Shown here piece by piece: positions 1-8,274 of a stretch of 64,000 bases of DNA. How positions within the stretch are numbered: the stretch's first letter is position 1; each line of letters starts with the position of its first letter. The notes beneath the pieces were generated by a model. It was not told the DNA's origin, made no database searches, and was given only the letters and a program-made list of their open reading frames with translations. The DNA is from Chloroflexota bacterium (GTDB lineage Bacteria; Chloroflexota; Anaerolineae; Anaerolineales; Villigracilaceae), in NCBI GenBank assembly GCA_021414245.1, contig JAIOOU010000007.1:1-64000 (forward strand), given 5' to 3'. The position numbers were made by a program, and so were the translations under genes.

Positions 1-147
1 AAAGAAGAGTACTTGCGACATTTCAAAAAACCCACTTTTCAGCAGGCACAACAACTAATCAATGAATATATTTACTTTTACAACTATGAGAGAATACAAT
101 TGAAAACAAGACAGACACCTTACGAAACCAGGTGTCTGTCCTTCTAA
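1..147 (+). CDS. IS3-family transposase (OrfB), C-terminal fragment
   Basis: The reading frame is open from the first base of the window and stops at 145-147, giving the last 48 residues. They contain the typical end of IS3/IS150-group DDE transposases: a K-x-E-Y-L segment, then INEYIYFYNYERIQ and a final TPYE. The N-terminus and most of the catalytic core lie outside the window, so whether the enzyme is intact cannot be judged. The sequence is AT-rich compared with the chromosomal genes that follow, which fits a mobile element. Confidence 0.8.
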   Translation, partial: KEEYLRHFKKPTFQQAQQLINEYIYFYNYERIQLKTRQTPYETRCLSF

Positions 148-167
148 CTCGTGAGCGCTTTCTTTTT

Positions 168-193
168 GTGTCTGCCTTACAGGGGTCAATTCA
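168..193 (+). mobile_element. Probable right terminal inverted repeat of the IS3-family element
   Basis: The reverse complement begins TGAATTGACCCC and continues into GGCAGACAC, the layout seen at IS150-group ends (TG...GACCCC...GACAC). It lies 20 bases after the transposase stop, where the element should end. The matching left end and the target duplication are outside the window. A separate hairpin (110-119 with 131-140) overlaps the end of the transposase gene. Confidence 0.5.
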
Positions 194-280
194 GAAGGGA
201 GTCGTTTTGTTTTAACAGTGGAATATAATCTCTTCCGTGCCGGAGGTTGCGAGGAAGTTGGGAGGATAGGGTAGGTTCCT

Positions 281-312
281 GGGTAGGCTGCTTTTTCAGC
301 CTACCCGTTTTT
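281..312 (+). terminator. Rho-independent terminator
   Basis: A perfect 10-bp stem (281-290 with 297-306) has a short T-rich loop and is followed by GTTTTT. Its orientation suits transcription entering from the left, perhaps from a gene that the IS element separated from this end. Confidence 0.6.
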
Positions 313-389
313 CCAGTACCATCCCATCCCTTTCGGCGATACACTTCGGTTCTGCACTGGCTATACTGGGTCACAAGGAGATTTAAACG

Positions 390-1289
390 ATGAGCAATAA
401 CATGTTGGTAGAACTATCGAATGCAGTTGCAGATGCCGCCGAACTGGCGGGCAAGTCTGTTGTTATGGTGGACGCGCGCCGCCGTTTTCCCGCCAGCGGC
501 ATTGCCTTTGCCAAAGACCTGGTCTTGACCGCAAACCATGTCGTCGAACGCGAAGAGGATATTAAAGTGATTCTGGCGGACGGCAGTGAAGTCACGGCGC
601 GCCTCCTGGGCCGGGACCCGGGAACGGATCTGGCGGTATTGAAATTGGACAAGGCCTCGGCCGCTCCCGCCCAAGTCTCAGGCACGCCCGCGCGCGTGGG
701 ACAGTTCGTGCTGGCCCTGGGACGTCCTTCGAAAAACGGGATCGAATCCAGTTTCGGCTCGGTCAATTCGATCGGTGGACCGGCCCGCACCGGGCGCGGC
801 GGCATGCTTGAAAAATTCATCAAGACTGACGTGGTTTCCTATCCCGGTTTTTCCGGTGGACCTTTGGTCAACGGCGACGGTACGATCTTCGGCATTAATA
901 CATCCGGTTTCGGAAGCGGCTCTGCGATCACCATCCCTGCCGATGTGGCCTGGAAGATCGGTGAAATCCTCGCGAGGCACGGCAAGATCAAGCATGGTTA
1001 CCTTGGTATTCGCAGTCAGACGGTCAATATACCCGCGGAGTCTCAGAAGGCCTTGAAGCGCGAACAGGAGACCGGCCTGCTGCTTGTGGGTCTCGAAGAG
1101 GACAGCCCGGCGGGCAAGGCTGGTTTGATGGTGGGGGATATCCTCGTCAGCATTGCTGGTCAGCCGGTGGAGCACCACGACGAGTTGTTCGCACGATTAA
1201 GTGGCGACATGGCCGGCAAGTCCGTGGCTGTGGAGATCCTGCGCGGCGGCAAGGTCGAATCGGTCAACGTGGTTGTTGGCGAACGGTAA
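390..1289 (+). CDS. HtrA/DegP-like trypsin-family serine protease with PDZ domain
   Basis: This 299-residue protein has the S1C catalytic triad: His50 in TANHVV, Asp80 in GTDLAVLKL and Ser155 in GFSGGPL. A PDZ domain covers about residues 200-299 (DSPAGKAGLMVGDILVSI). There is no signal peptide or membrane segment, so unlike classical DegP it should act in the cytoplasm or at the inner face of the membrane. The ATG follows an AAGGAG ribosome site by 9 bases. The LuxR-type regulator 88 bases downstream may be co-transcribed. The role is probably quality control or a regulated cleavage; the substrate is unknown. Confidence 0.9.
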   Translation: MSNNMLVELSNAVADAAELAGKSVVMVDARRRFPASGIAFAKDLVLTANHVVEREEDIKVILADGSEVTARLLGRDPGTDLAVLKLDKASAAPAQVSGTPARVGQFVLALGRPSKNGIESSFGSVNSIGGPARTGRGGMLEKFIKTDVVSYPGFSGGPLVNGDGTIFGINTSGFGSGSAITIPADVAWKIGEILARHGKIKHGYLGIRSQTVNIPAESQKALKREQETGLLLVGLEEDSPAGKAGLMVGDILVSIAGQPVEHHDELFARLSGDMAGKSVAVEILRGGKVESVNVVVGER

Positions 1290-1377
1290 GTTCAACCTTA
1301 ACCGCCACGAGGAAGAAAAAGGCCTGAGGTATTCTTTGGGCTGCGTGGTACAGGTGTTTTTGAAGCAAGGAGCTTGA

Positions 1378-1986
1378 TTGATCCGAGTCGCGATCGTTTC
1401 GCCCAACTCCGCCCTGCGGATCGGCCTGCGGGAACTCTTAAGCCGGCAGGCCGATATCCAGGTGGTGGGCGAGACCCTGGACCTCGAAAGCGTGAATGAA
1501 GTCGAGACCGAGGTGGTGGTTCTGACCTCGGTCTCTTCTGCGCGGATGGTCAAGGGCAGTTCAGCCTATGCGATTTTGTTTTTAACAGAGGAGATCGAGT
1601 CCCTGCGGGGTGTTTTAAGTTCCTTCACGCAGGCCTGGGGAGTGTTGTCACCGGAAGCCACGGAAGAGGAACTGACGGCCGCAGTTCGTGCGGTGGCGGA
1701 AGGGCTGTGGGTGGGCGCACCCGGCCTGGTCCGGAGTCTGATGCGGGTGACCGGGCGCAGGGAATCTTCGAGCGAGGAGTCGTTGGTGGAGCCGTTGACT
1801 GCGCGGGAAATGGAAGTCCTCCAGTTGATGGCTCAGGGGCTCGCGAACAAGCAGATCGCTTTATCGCTGGGCATCAGCGAGCATACGGTCAAATTTCATC
1901 TATCGTCTTTATATGCAAAACTTGGCATCTCCAGCCGGACTGAGGCTGTCAGGCGCGGCATTGAGTTGGGGTTGATCCTCTTATAG
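1378..1986 (+). CDS. NarL/FixJ-type response regulator with degenerate receiver and LuxR HTH
   Basis: The protein has 202 residues. The C-terminal 65 form a clear LuxR-type helix-turn-helix (LTAREMEVLQLMAQG, then NKQIALSLGISEHTVKFHL). The N-terminal part has the fold pattern of a receiver (RVAIVSPNSALRIGLRELL), but the acidic pair after strand 1 is SPN and the phosphoacceptor strand reads VVVLTS with no Asp. It is therefore probably not phosphorylated in the usual way. The start is TTG, chosen because AAGGAG sits 5 bases upstream. A strong terminator follows. It may report on the protease gene before it, but its target is unknown. Confidence 0.85.
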   Translation: MIRVAIVSPNSALRIGLRELLSRQADIQVVGETLDLESVNEVETEVVVLTSVSSARMVKGSSAYAILFLTEEIESLRGVLSSFTQAWGVLSPEATEEELTAAVRAVAEGLWVGAPGLVRSLMRVTGRRESSSEESLVEPLTAREMEVLQLMAQGLANKQIALSLGISEHTVKFHLSSLYAKLGISSRTEAVRRGIELGLILL

Positions 1987-1996
1987 GCACTGACAA

Positions 1997-2035
1997 AAAG
2001 GTCCGCAGACATTGAAGTCTGCGGACCTTTTATAT
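1997..2035 (+). terminator. Rho-independent terminator after the LuxR regulator
   Basis: A 14-bp stem (1997-2010 with 2017-2030) with a 6-base loop is followed by a T-rich stretch. The flanking A-run and T-run make it usable from both strands, so it may also end the convergent gene at 2054-2308. Confidence 0.8.
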
Positions 2036-2053
2036 TTTAACAAACAGTCTGTT

Positions 2054-2308
2054 TTAGTTTCTATTCTTTCGCAGGATGACCGGAACCATCGTGATCAACA
2101 CGATCACGACACCCATGATCAGGATCCCATCCGTGGAGCCGATCTCAGACAAGCCGTCCGGGATGAGCGTGGGTGTAATTTGAACAAGCAGGGATGCGCT
2201 TGCGGGGTTTTGAGAAGCGTCCACCGGTACGCTGAAGTTTGCGGTAACCAACACGACCACAAACAGGATAAATAAGGCGGAAATTCCAAGAATGGTTTTC
2301 GTTTTCAT
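2054..2308 (-). CDS. Small exported membrane protein, function unknown
   Basis: I do not recognise this 84-residue protein. It has an N-terminal hydrophobic signal segment (ALFILFVVVLV), a short extracytoplasmic part of about 30 residues rich in Thr, Pro and Ser, a second hydrophobic helix (MGVVIVLITMVPVIL) and a basic end, RKNRN. The layout resembles a small surface protein held by a C-terminal anchor. The ribosome site is weak. A competing plus-strand frame over the same bases is Asp/His-rich and has no protein-like pattern, so the minus strand is preferred. Confidence 0.5.
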   Translation of the reverse strand: MKTKTILGISALFILFVVVLVTANFSVPVDASQNPASASLLVQITPTLIPDGLSEIGSTDGILIMGVVIVLITMVPVILRKNRN

Positions 2309-2445
2309 TGCTTTGTTGGATATAATTGTAACACGCCTGCAAACCCTACTATTTAACCCTTTTATGTACTTTTCTGCACTTCCGAAGTATAATGCGCCAG
2401 TTATTGGCTGGCGGGGTTCAGCGAGTGATGAAGATGGAGAATGAG

Positions 2446-2580
2446 ATGTCTGTGATTTTGCACGTCGCGGGTTTGTTTCTCGTCCTGATGGTTGTCGGGA
2501 CGGGTTTTATGTTTATTAAGACCGCCGCACTCTCCTCCCTCTTCGCAGCTGCCACTCCGTTTCAATGGTTTCTTTTATAG
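2446..2580 (+). CDS. Possible 44-residue single-span membrane protein upstream of actA
   Basis: This short frame encodes one hydrophobic helix (LHVAGLFLVLMVVGTGFMF) and little else. The ATG at 2446 follows a GGAGA site by 5 bases, a better match than the upstream ATG at 2392. It lies 152 bases before the complex III operon on the same strand. It could be a small accessory subunit or a chance frame; sequence alone cannot decide. Confidence 0.3.
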   Translation: MSVILHVAGLFLVLMVVGTGFMFIKTAALSSLFAAATPFQWFLL

Positions 2581-2732
2581 GTTAATTTACCCCTCGCCGC
2601 CGCTCCTTTGGCGGCGTTGCGCTTGCTGGTACTGCCGATTCGAAAACCAAAATATTGAGTTTTGCCTGCTCTTTCGTGTTGCAAATTTGGAAAATGATGC
2701 GAAGGGCAGTAAAGTCTATTTCAGGAGCATCC

Positions 2733-3287
2733 ATGATCAAAAAACTTTTTGACTGGCTGAGACAGCCGCTTGGCTTGATTGCGGTGGGGATCGCTTTCCT
2801 GGCGTTGTTCAGCCTTGCTGCGTATGGGATCCACTATACCCAGCAGGCACCTGCACAACCCGTCCAATTTCCCCATAAAACGCATGTTGCCTTCGGCATT
2901 CAGTGTTTATACTGTCATCCGGGCGCCGCACGCGGTCCCGCTGCCGGCATCCCGGCCGAATCCAAGTGTTGGGGTTGCCATAACCAGATCGCAAAGACCC
3001 AAACCAGCGCTTTGCTTGCGCCCTTAAAGGATTCAGTCCTGAGCGGCACCCCCCTTCAATGGGTGCCAGTGGCGCAGGTCCCGGATTTTGTTCAGTTTAA
3101 CCACCGCGCCCATATCGCCGCGGGTCAAAACTGCGAGAACTGCCATGGAGACATGTCCAAGGTAACCGTCGCTGAAAACCCGCAGATCTTCAACATGGGT
3201 TTTTGTCTGAACTGTCACAAGAAAGTCGCCGGCGATGACCATGTGAAACTGGTCAAACTGACCGACTGTGGCACTTGTCATTATTAA
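2733..3287 (+). CDS. actA: Alternative complex III pentahaem cytochrome c subunit ActA
   Basis: The protein has 184 residues, with one N-terminal membrane segment (about residues 13-32) and five CxxCH haem sites starting at Cys58, Cys79, Cys134, Cys158 and Cys179. Extra histidines (FPHKTH, FNHRAH) could serve as distal ligands. Five haems, one anchor and the position as first gene before actB match ActA of the menaquinol:cytochrome c oxidoreductase. The frame is open further upstream, but ATG 2733 has AGGAG 5 bases before it. It should sit on the outer face of the membrane and pass electrons from ActB toward the monohaem cytochromes. Confidence 0.9.
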   Translation: MIKKLFDWLRQPLGLIAVGIAFLALFSLAAYGIHYTQQAPAQPVQFPHKTHVAFGIQCLYCHPGAARGPAAGIPAESKCWGCHNQIAKTQTSALLAPLKDSVLSGTPLQWVPVAQVPDFVQFNHRAHIAAGQNCENCHGDMSKVTVAENPQIFNMGFCLNCHKKVAGDDHVKLVKLTDCGTCHY

Positions 3288-3307
3288 CCGGGCGAAAGGA
3301 TAACACA

Positions 3308-5536
3308 ATGAGCGACAAATTTTCCCGGCGTGATTTTCTCAAACTGGCTGGTGTGGGCGCGGCAACCACTGCGGTCCTCACAGGTTGCGGACCTGCTTCA
3401 CGATACGTCAAGCGCGAACCGTATCTGCAGATGCCCGAATACAACTATAACGGTCTGAGCACATTTTACGCCACCACATGCCGCGAATGCGCGGCCGGCT
3501 GCGGACTCGTCGTCCGCACCATGCAAGGGCGCGCCCTCAAGACCGAAGGCAACGCCAACAATCCGTTGAATCTCGGCAAGACCTGCGCCCGGGGACAGGC
3601 CACGCTGCACGGTTTATACAACCCCAACCGCGTACGCGGTCCAATCAAACATTCACGGGGTGACCGGTTGTATGAAACCGCCGCCGATCCCTTCAACGAT
3701 GATTTCAATGACTCTGAAGCCAATATGAATTGGGATGACGCAACCCAGGCAGTGGCCGACGTCCTCAAGAAATATCAACCTGGTGAGATCGCTTTCCTTT
3801 TGGGCATGGCCCCGGATCATCTTTTTGACCTGGTGGCTGATCTTGCCTCCGCGACAGGCATTAACGCCCCGGTTCGTTTTGGCGCCTTGAGCATGTTCGA
3901 ATCGCGCGCCACCCTGAGCCAGGCCGCTGAAAATCTTTTCGGAGAAAGCGGTCTGCCATTCTTTGATGTAGGCGGCGCACAGGCAGTCTTCTCCTTCGGT
4001 GCCAACTTCCTGGAGACCTGGCTTTCACCCGTTTCTTATACCCGCGGGTATGCCGGCTTGCGTCAGGCGCTGACGAAAATGCGCGGCACGCTTGTACAAT
4101 TCGAATCGCGTATGTCCTCCACCGCCGGCAAGGCTGATGAGTGGCTGCCGATCCGCCCCGGCACAGAAGCCATGGTGGCCCTTGCGATCGGCAGGCTGGT
4201 CTCTGAAAAGCGCGGTGGAACGATACCACGCGCCTTTGCCGATGTGGAGCCCGCGGATGCAGCTGCAGCCTCCGGCATCGCGCTCGAGACTCTTGAGCAC
4301 CTGGCCGAGACCTTTGCCAGTTCGGGCGCCCCTCTTGCAATTCCCGGCGGTGCGGCCCTCGGCCAAAGCAACGGACTTGCCGTTGCAGAAGCTGTGCTGG
4401 CTTTGAATGCACTGGCCGATAACTTCGGCAAGCCGGGCGGCGTGTTTTTCTCTGCACTTGCCCCCAATCAAGCCTCATACCAGCGCCCTGCTTCCGCCAG
4501 GGAAATGCAGGAATTCGTTCAAAAGATGGCGGATGGAAAGATCAAAGCCCTCTTCGTTCACGGCGTTAACCCGGCCTTTGAATTGCCCGCTTCCCTGGAT
4601 TTCAAGAATGCCTTGAAGAATGTGGAGCAGGTGATTTCCTTTGCGACCTTCCCCGATGAAACCGCCGTGGAAGCTGATTATGTCTTCCCAGACCACCACG
4701 GTTTGGAATCGTGGGGGTACCAGCGCGTAACCACAGGCTCTGCGCAGCCTGTTCTTTCCGGAGCACAGCCGGTCGTTTCCCCTTACTATGACACACGTGC
4801 AACAGCCGATGTCTTAATCACTGCTGCACAGCTTGCGGGTGGAAATTTTGCCTCCGCTTTGCCTTTCAAGGATGAGGTTGAATTCATCAAGAGCAAAGTC
4901 TCCAACCTGATGGGGGAGGCGGATGGTTACTTCTCCGCCCCGGATGCGGATACTTTCATGGCTTATTTCCAGCAGTATGGCGGCTGGTGGAAGACATCCG
5001 ACGGCCGAAGCACGCCCAACTCCGCGGAGGCGCTTAACCGCGATCTCTCCGGGGCTGAATCCGAATTTACCGGTGCGGGCGAATTTTTCTTTATCCCCTT
5101 CGTTTCTCCCACCCTGGCAGAAGCCGGCGCGAACAAGCCCTGGCTGCAGGAATTGCCCGACCCAACCACCACCGTCATGTGGAACACCTGGGTTGAGATG
5201 AATCCCGCGACCGCCCTTGAATTGGGTATCGAAGACGATGACGTGATCAGGATTACGAGCGATGCCGGGGTGTTGGAAGCGCCGGTTTACCGGTACCCGG
5301 CCATTCGTCCGGATACGATCGCGATGCCCTTCGGTCAGGGACACACCGCCTACGGCCGATACGCTGAAAATCGGGGTGTCAATCCCGTTGATCTAATAGG
5401 TCAGCACTTTAATGAAGCCGGTGACCTTGCGTTCGCCGGCATGAAAGTAAAAATCGAAAAGACCGGCAGGAAGCAACTGCTTTCCCGTCTTGAGAGCATC
5501 ATGGGCGTGTATGGCGTCGGTCTGGGTCAGGAGTAA
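3308..5536 (+). CDS. actB: Alternative complex III ActB, molybdopterin-oxidoreductase-like part (B1)
   Basis: The protein has 742 residues. It starts with a twin-arginine signal (SRRDFLKLAG) followed by a lipobox-like LTGC. The rest is a molybdopterin-oxidoreductase fold ending in the cofactor-binding beta-barrel-like domain (about residues 610-710). In most complex III operons I know of, this region is fused to the ferredoxin-like part; here the two are separate genes 5 bases apart. Cys58, Cys61, Cys65 and Cys93 form a complete CxxCxxxC...C cluster site, although the ActB1 part of characterised complexes is, to my knowledge, without cofactors. The start at 3308 was chosen for GAAAGGA upstream and for placing the Tat motif at the N-terminus. 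Confidence 0.88.
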   Translation: MSDKFSRRDFLKLAGVGAATTAVLTGCGPASRYVKREPYLQMPEYNYNGLSTFYATTCRECAAGCGLVVRTMQGRALKTEGNANNPLNLGKTCARGQATLHGLYNPNRVRGPIKHSRGDRLYETAADPFNDDFNDSEANMNWDDATQAVADVLKKYQPGEIAFLLGMAPDHLFDLVADLASATGINAPVRFGALSMFESRATLSQAAENLFGESGLPFFDVGGAQAVFSFGANFLETWLSPVSYTRGYAGLRQALTKMRGTLVQFESRMSSTAGKADEWLPIRPGTEAMVALAIGRLVSEKRGGTIPRAFADVEPADAAAASGIALETLEHLAETFASSGAPLAIPGGAALGQSNGLAVAEAVLALNALADNFGKPGGVFFSALAPNQASYQRPASAREMQEFVQKMADGKIKALFVHGVNPAFELPASLDFKNALKNVEQVISFATFPDETAVEADYVFPDHHGLESWGYQRVTTGSAQPVLSGAQPVVSPYYDTRATADVLITAAQLAGGNFASALPFKDEVEFIKSKVSNLMGEADGYFSAPDADTFMAYFQQYGGWWKTSDGRSTPNSAEALNRDLSGAESEFTGAGEFFFIPFVSPTLAEAGANKPWLQELPDPTTTVMWNTWVEMNPATALELGIEDDDVIRITSDAGVLEAPVYRYPAIRPDTIAMPFGQGHTAYGRYAENRGVNPVDLIGQHFNEAGDLAFAGMKVKIEKTGRKQLLSRLESIMGVYGVGLGQE

Positions 5537-5541
5537 TCGAT

Positions 5542-6276
5542 ATGATTGACTTAAAAGTAACCGAAATCAAAATGGGCGAAGAGCATGTGGGCAAGTGGGG
5601 CATGGTCATTGACCAGGATATGTGCACGGGCTGTCAGGCTTGCGTGGCCGCCTGCGCGATGGAAAATAACATCACGTTCGTGGGAGAGAAGGACTCGGGG
5701 TACGGCCGTTCCATGCATTGGATCCGCATCGAACGCTTCTGGCAGGGCGAGTATCCTGAGATCAAAATGACCCCCAACCAACCCATGATGTGCCAGCAAT
5801 GCGGCAGTGCAACCTGCGAACCGGTTTGCCCCGCGTTTGCCACGGTGCATTCACAGGCTGAGCAGTTGAATTTGCAGGTCTACAATCGCTGTGTAGGCAC
5901 CCGTTATTGCGCAAACAACTGTCCCTATCAGGTGCGTTCCTTCAACTGGCGCGACTACAAACGCCCCGAGCCGCTGGCAAATCAGTTTAATCCCGATGTA
6001 ACCGTACGCCGCCGGGGTGTGATGGAAAAATGCACCTTCTGCATCCAGCGCATTCACAAGGCCGAGGACAAAGCCAAGTCGGAGGGCCGCGAGGTTGTGG
6101 ACGGTGAATTCACCACCGCCTGCGCCCAGGCCTGCCCCGCGACTGCCATTACATTTGGCCGCGTGGATGATCCTGAATCGCTGGTCTCACAACTGGCCCG
6201 CAGACATGGCCACGGCGTAAAACATCTTGAAGAACTCGGCACGCTTCCCAACGTGACCTACTTCAAGGGAGGGTAA
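5542..6276 (+). CDS. Alternative complex III ActB, iron-sulfur part (B2)
   Basis: The protein has 244 residues and resembles the ferredoxin-like subunits of PsrB/DmsB/NrfC type. Cysteine groups CTGCQACVAAC, CQQCGSATCEPVCP, CVGTRYCANNCP and CTFC...CAQACP would hold up to four iron-sulfur clusters, making an electron wire from the membrane subunit to ActA. There is no signal peptide, so export would be by piggy-back on the Tat-exported B1 subunit. It follows B1 by 5 bases, with GGAG inside the end of the previous gene, and is 2 bases before actC, so the genes are translationally coupled. Confidence 0.9.
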   Translation: MIDLKVTEIKMGEEHVGKWGMVIDQDMCTGCQACVAACAMENNITFVGEKDSGYGRSMHWIRIERFWQGEYPEIKMTPNQPMMCQQCGSATCEPVCPAFATVHSQAEQLNLQVYNRCVGTRYCANNCPYQVRSFNWRDYKRPEPLANQFNPDVTVRRRGVMEKCTFCIQRIHKAEDKAKSEGREVVDGEFTTACAQACPATAITFGRVDDPESLVSQLARRHGHGVKHLEELGTLPNVTYFKGG

Positions 6277-6278
6277 TC

Positions 6279-7733
6279 ATGACTGGATATAACAAAAAAG
6301 AGGAAAAAGCCCCCGCCGGGGTGCACCATCATGAAAGTCATGGCGAAGAGCATCTGCGTGAACAACATTTGATGCTCGATCCGTTGCCCCGCGGACAGAT
6401 GAATGAAATGGTCATGGAGTCCATGCACGAAACCTCCTGGAAGTTCTGGGTGGTTTTCGCGATCCTGAGCGTGATCGTGGCTTATGGACTGTTCTTTTCG
6501 TGGGGAAAAATGATCGCGGAAGGTCTCGGCATTGCCGGCGTCAACCGCCCGAGTTACTGGGGTATCTTCCTCGTCAATACCGTGTTTTGGATCGGTATCA
6601 GCCATGCCGGCACGTTCATTTCCGCGATCCTGCGCGTTTTCCGCGCCGAGTTCCGGCGTCCTTTCACGCGCGCCGCGGAGTTGATGACAACCTTTGGCCT
6701 GGTGCAGGCTGGTTTCAGCATTTTTATGCACATGGGCCGGGTCTGGCTCTTCTACTGGCTGCTCCCGTATCCTAATGAACGCATGCTGTGGCCCAACCTG
6801 CATTCCCCGTTGTCCTGGGACTTGATCGCCATCACCACCTATTTGCTCTCGTCCACCATGTACCTGTTCCTGCCGCTCATTCCGGACCTGGCCATGGCGC
6901 GCGATCGTTCCACCGGCTGGCGCAAAACGTTCTACAAGGTTCTGGCATTGGGTTTCCGCGGCACGGAGGGGGAGTGGGCTCATTTGCGCAATGCAATGAA
7001 CATCTTTGCCTGGGCGATCATCCCGGTCATGTTCTCGGTACACACCATTGTGTCCTGGGACTTTGCGGCCGCCACCCGTCCCGGCTGGAATTCCTCCATC
7101 TTTGGTCCCTACTTCGTGATCGGCGCCCTGCATTCAGGCATGGGAGCTGTGATCATGGTGCTGGCTGTTGTGCGCGGCACGATGAAGAACATGAAATATT
7201 TCATCCGCCCCGAACATTTCGATGCGATTGGCAAACTCATGCTCCTGATTTCCATGGGCTGGGCCTATTTCTTCTTCAACGATTACATGGTGCAGTGGTA
7301 TGGCGGTGACAAATGGACGCATCAACTTCTGCATTTCCATGAGGAAGGTCCGATGGGCTGGATGTGGCTCTCCATGTTGGTGTTCAATATCGTCATCCCC
7401 TGGGCGGTCCTTTGGAATCGGAAATGGCGCTCGACTCCCTGGATTGTCTTCATCGTCGGTTTGCTCATCAACGTCGGCATGTGGTTTGAACGCTACATCA
7501 TCATTCCGGTTTCCCTGAGCATCAACCGCATGCCCTTCACGTGGCGCCTGTATCACCCGGGTATCGAAATTCCGCTCGGGATCGGCACGCTGGCCTTCTT
7601 CATTTTGCTCTACATGGCCGCCTCAAGGCTCATTCCTCTTGTCCCGGTCTGGGAAGTTCAGGAAGGCCAGATGGCGCACGAACTTAAGAAATTTGGACGC
7701 GAGACCGTTGTATCGGTCAGCGAATTGGAATAG
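6279..7733 (+). CDS. actC: Alternative complex III integral membrane subunit ActC (NrfD/PsrC family)
   Basis: The protein has 484 residues with about ten membrane segments, the expected size and topology for ActC. A His-rich cytoplasmic head (HHHESHGEEH, about residues 15-25) precedes the first helix. This family binds menaquinol and may take part in proton movement. Charged residues within the helices, such as those in SHAGTFISAILR, resemble the quinol-site region of NrfD-like proteins. The stop is 10 bases before the chosen actD start. Confidence 0.9.
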   Translation: MTGYNKKEEKAPAGVHHHESHGEEHLREQHLMLDPLPRGQMNEMVMESMHETSWKFWVVFAILSVIVAYGLFFSWGKMIAEGLGIAGVNRPSYWGIFLVNTVFWIGISHAGTFISAILRVFRAEFRRPFTRAAELMTTFGLVQAGFSIFMHMGRVWLFYWLLPYPNERMLWPNLHSPLSWDLIAITTYLLSSTMYLFLPLIPDLAMARDRSTGWRKTFYKVLALGFRGTEGEWAHLRNAMNIFAWAIIPVMFSVHTIVSWDFAAATRPGWNSSIFGPYFVIGALHSGMGAVIMVLAVVRGTMKNMKYFIRPEHFDAIGKLMLLISMGWAYFFFNDYMVQWYGGDKWTHQLLHFHEEGPMGWMWLSMLVFNIVIPWAVLWNRKWRSTPWIVFIVGLLINVGMWFERYIIIPVSLSINRMPFTWRLYHPGIEIPLGIGTLAFFILLYMAASRLIPLVPVWEVQEGQMAHELKKFGRETVVSVSELE

Positions 7734-7743
7734 GATGACTCCC

Positions 7744-8274
7744 ATGGCTGACAATATTTCCCTGTTAGCGGTCTTCCCTGACCTGACCCTTGCTGCGGAT
7801 GCAATCGATCAACTCCGCAGCCTCGGCCTCAGTGACGATCATATGAATGTAATTTCCGGCATCCCGGTCACGGAGGCCATGCTTGGCCGTCCCAATCAAT
7901 GGACGAATGTCCCCCGGATTGCCGGAGGCGGCGCGGCATTGGGTTTTCTGGCGGCCGTGCTGTTGACTTTTGTGACACCCTATATGTATCCGCAACCCAT
8001 TCAAGTGGGGACACAGGCGACCATCCCGGGACCGCCGACCATCGTGCTTTTGTTTGAGCTGACCATGCTTGGCATGCTGCTCTCAACATTCCTCGGCGTT
8101 TTTCTCGACAGTTACTTCCCCAACTATCGTCCCATGGAATATGTCAAGGAAGTCAGTGACGGCAAGATTGCCATCTTCTTTACCTGCCCGAAGGAAAGCA
8201 AGGATAAATTCACCAAAGCCATGACCGCCCTCGGCGCGGAAAAGGTTGAGGTGGCGGAGGTGGATCACCTATGA
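7744..8274 (+). CDS. actD: Alternative complex III subunit ActD (DUF3341)
   Basis: The protein has 176 residues. A soluble N-terminal domain (LLAVFPDLTLAADAIDQLRSLG, an ACT/ferredoxin-like pattern) is followed by two membrane helices (about residues 55-75 and 95-120) and a short soluble tail. This is the DUF3341 architecture that marks ActD and is nearly diagnostic for complex III. I chose ATG 7744, with AGGA 8 bases upstream; ATG 7735 in the same frame is possible and adds three residues. Its stop overlaps the next start by 4 bases. Confidence 0.87.
   Translation: MADNISLLAVFPDLTLAADAIDQLRSLGLSDDHMNVISGIPVTEAMLGRPNQWTNVPRIAGGGAALGFLAAVLLTFVTPYMYPQPIQVGTQATIPGPPTIVLLFELTMLGMLLSTFLGVFLDSYFPNYRPMEYVKEVSDGKIAIFFTCPKESKDKFTKAMTALGAEKVEVAEVDHL

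Noticed and set aside
186-374. Minus-strand frame of 62 codons between the IS end and the protease gene
   Set aside because: It spans a terminator and a promoter region, has no ribosome site, and its composition is not protein-like.
2012-2275. Plus-strand frame rich in Asp, His and Gln opposite the small membrane protein
   Set aside because: It has no hydrophobic or domain pattern and mirrors the minus-strand gene, which has a signal peptide and an anchor.
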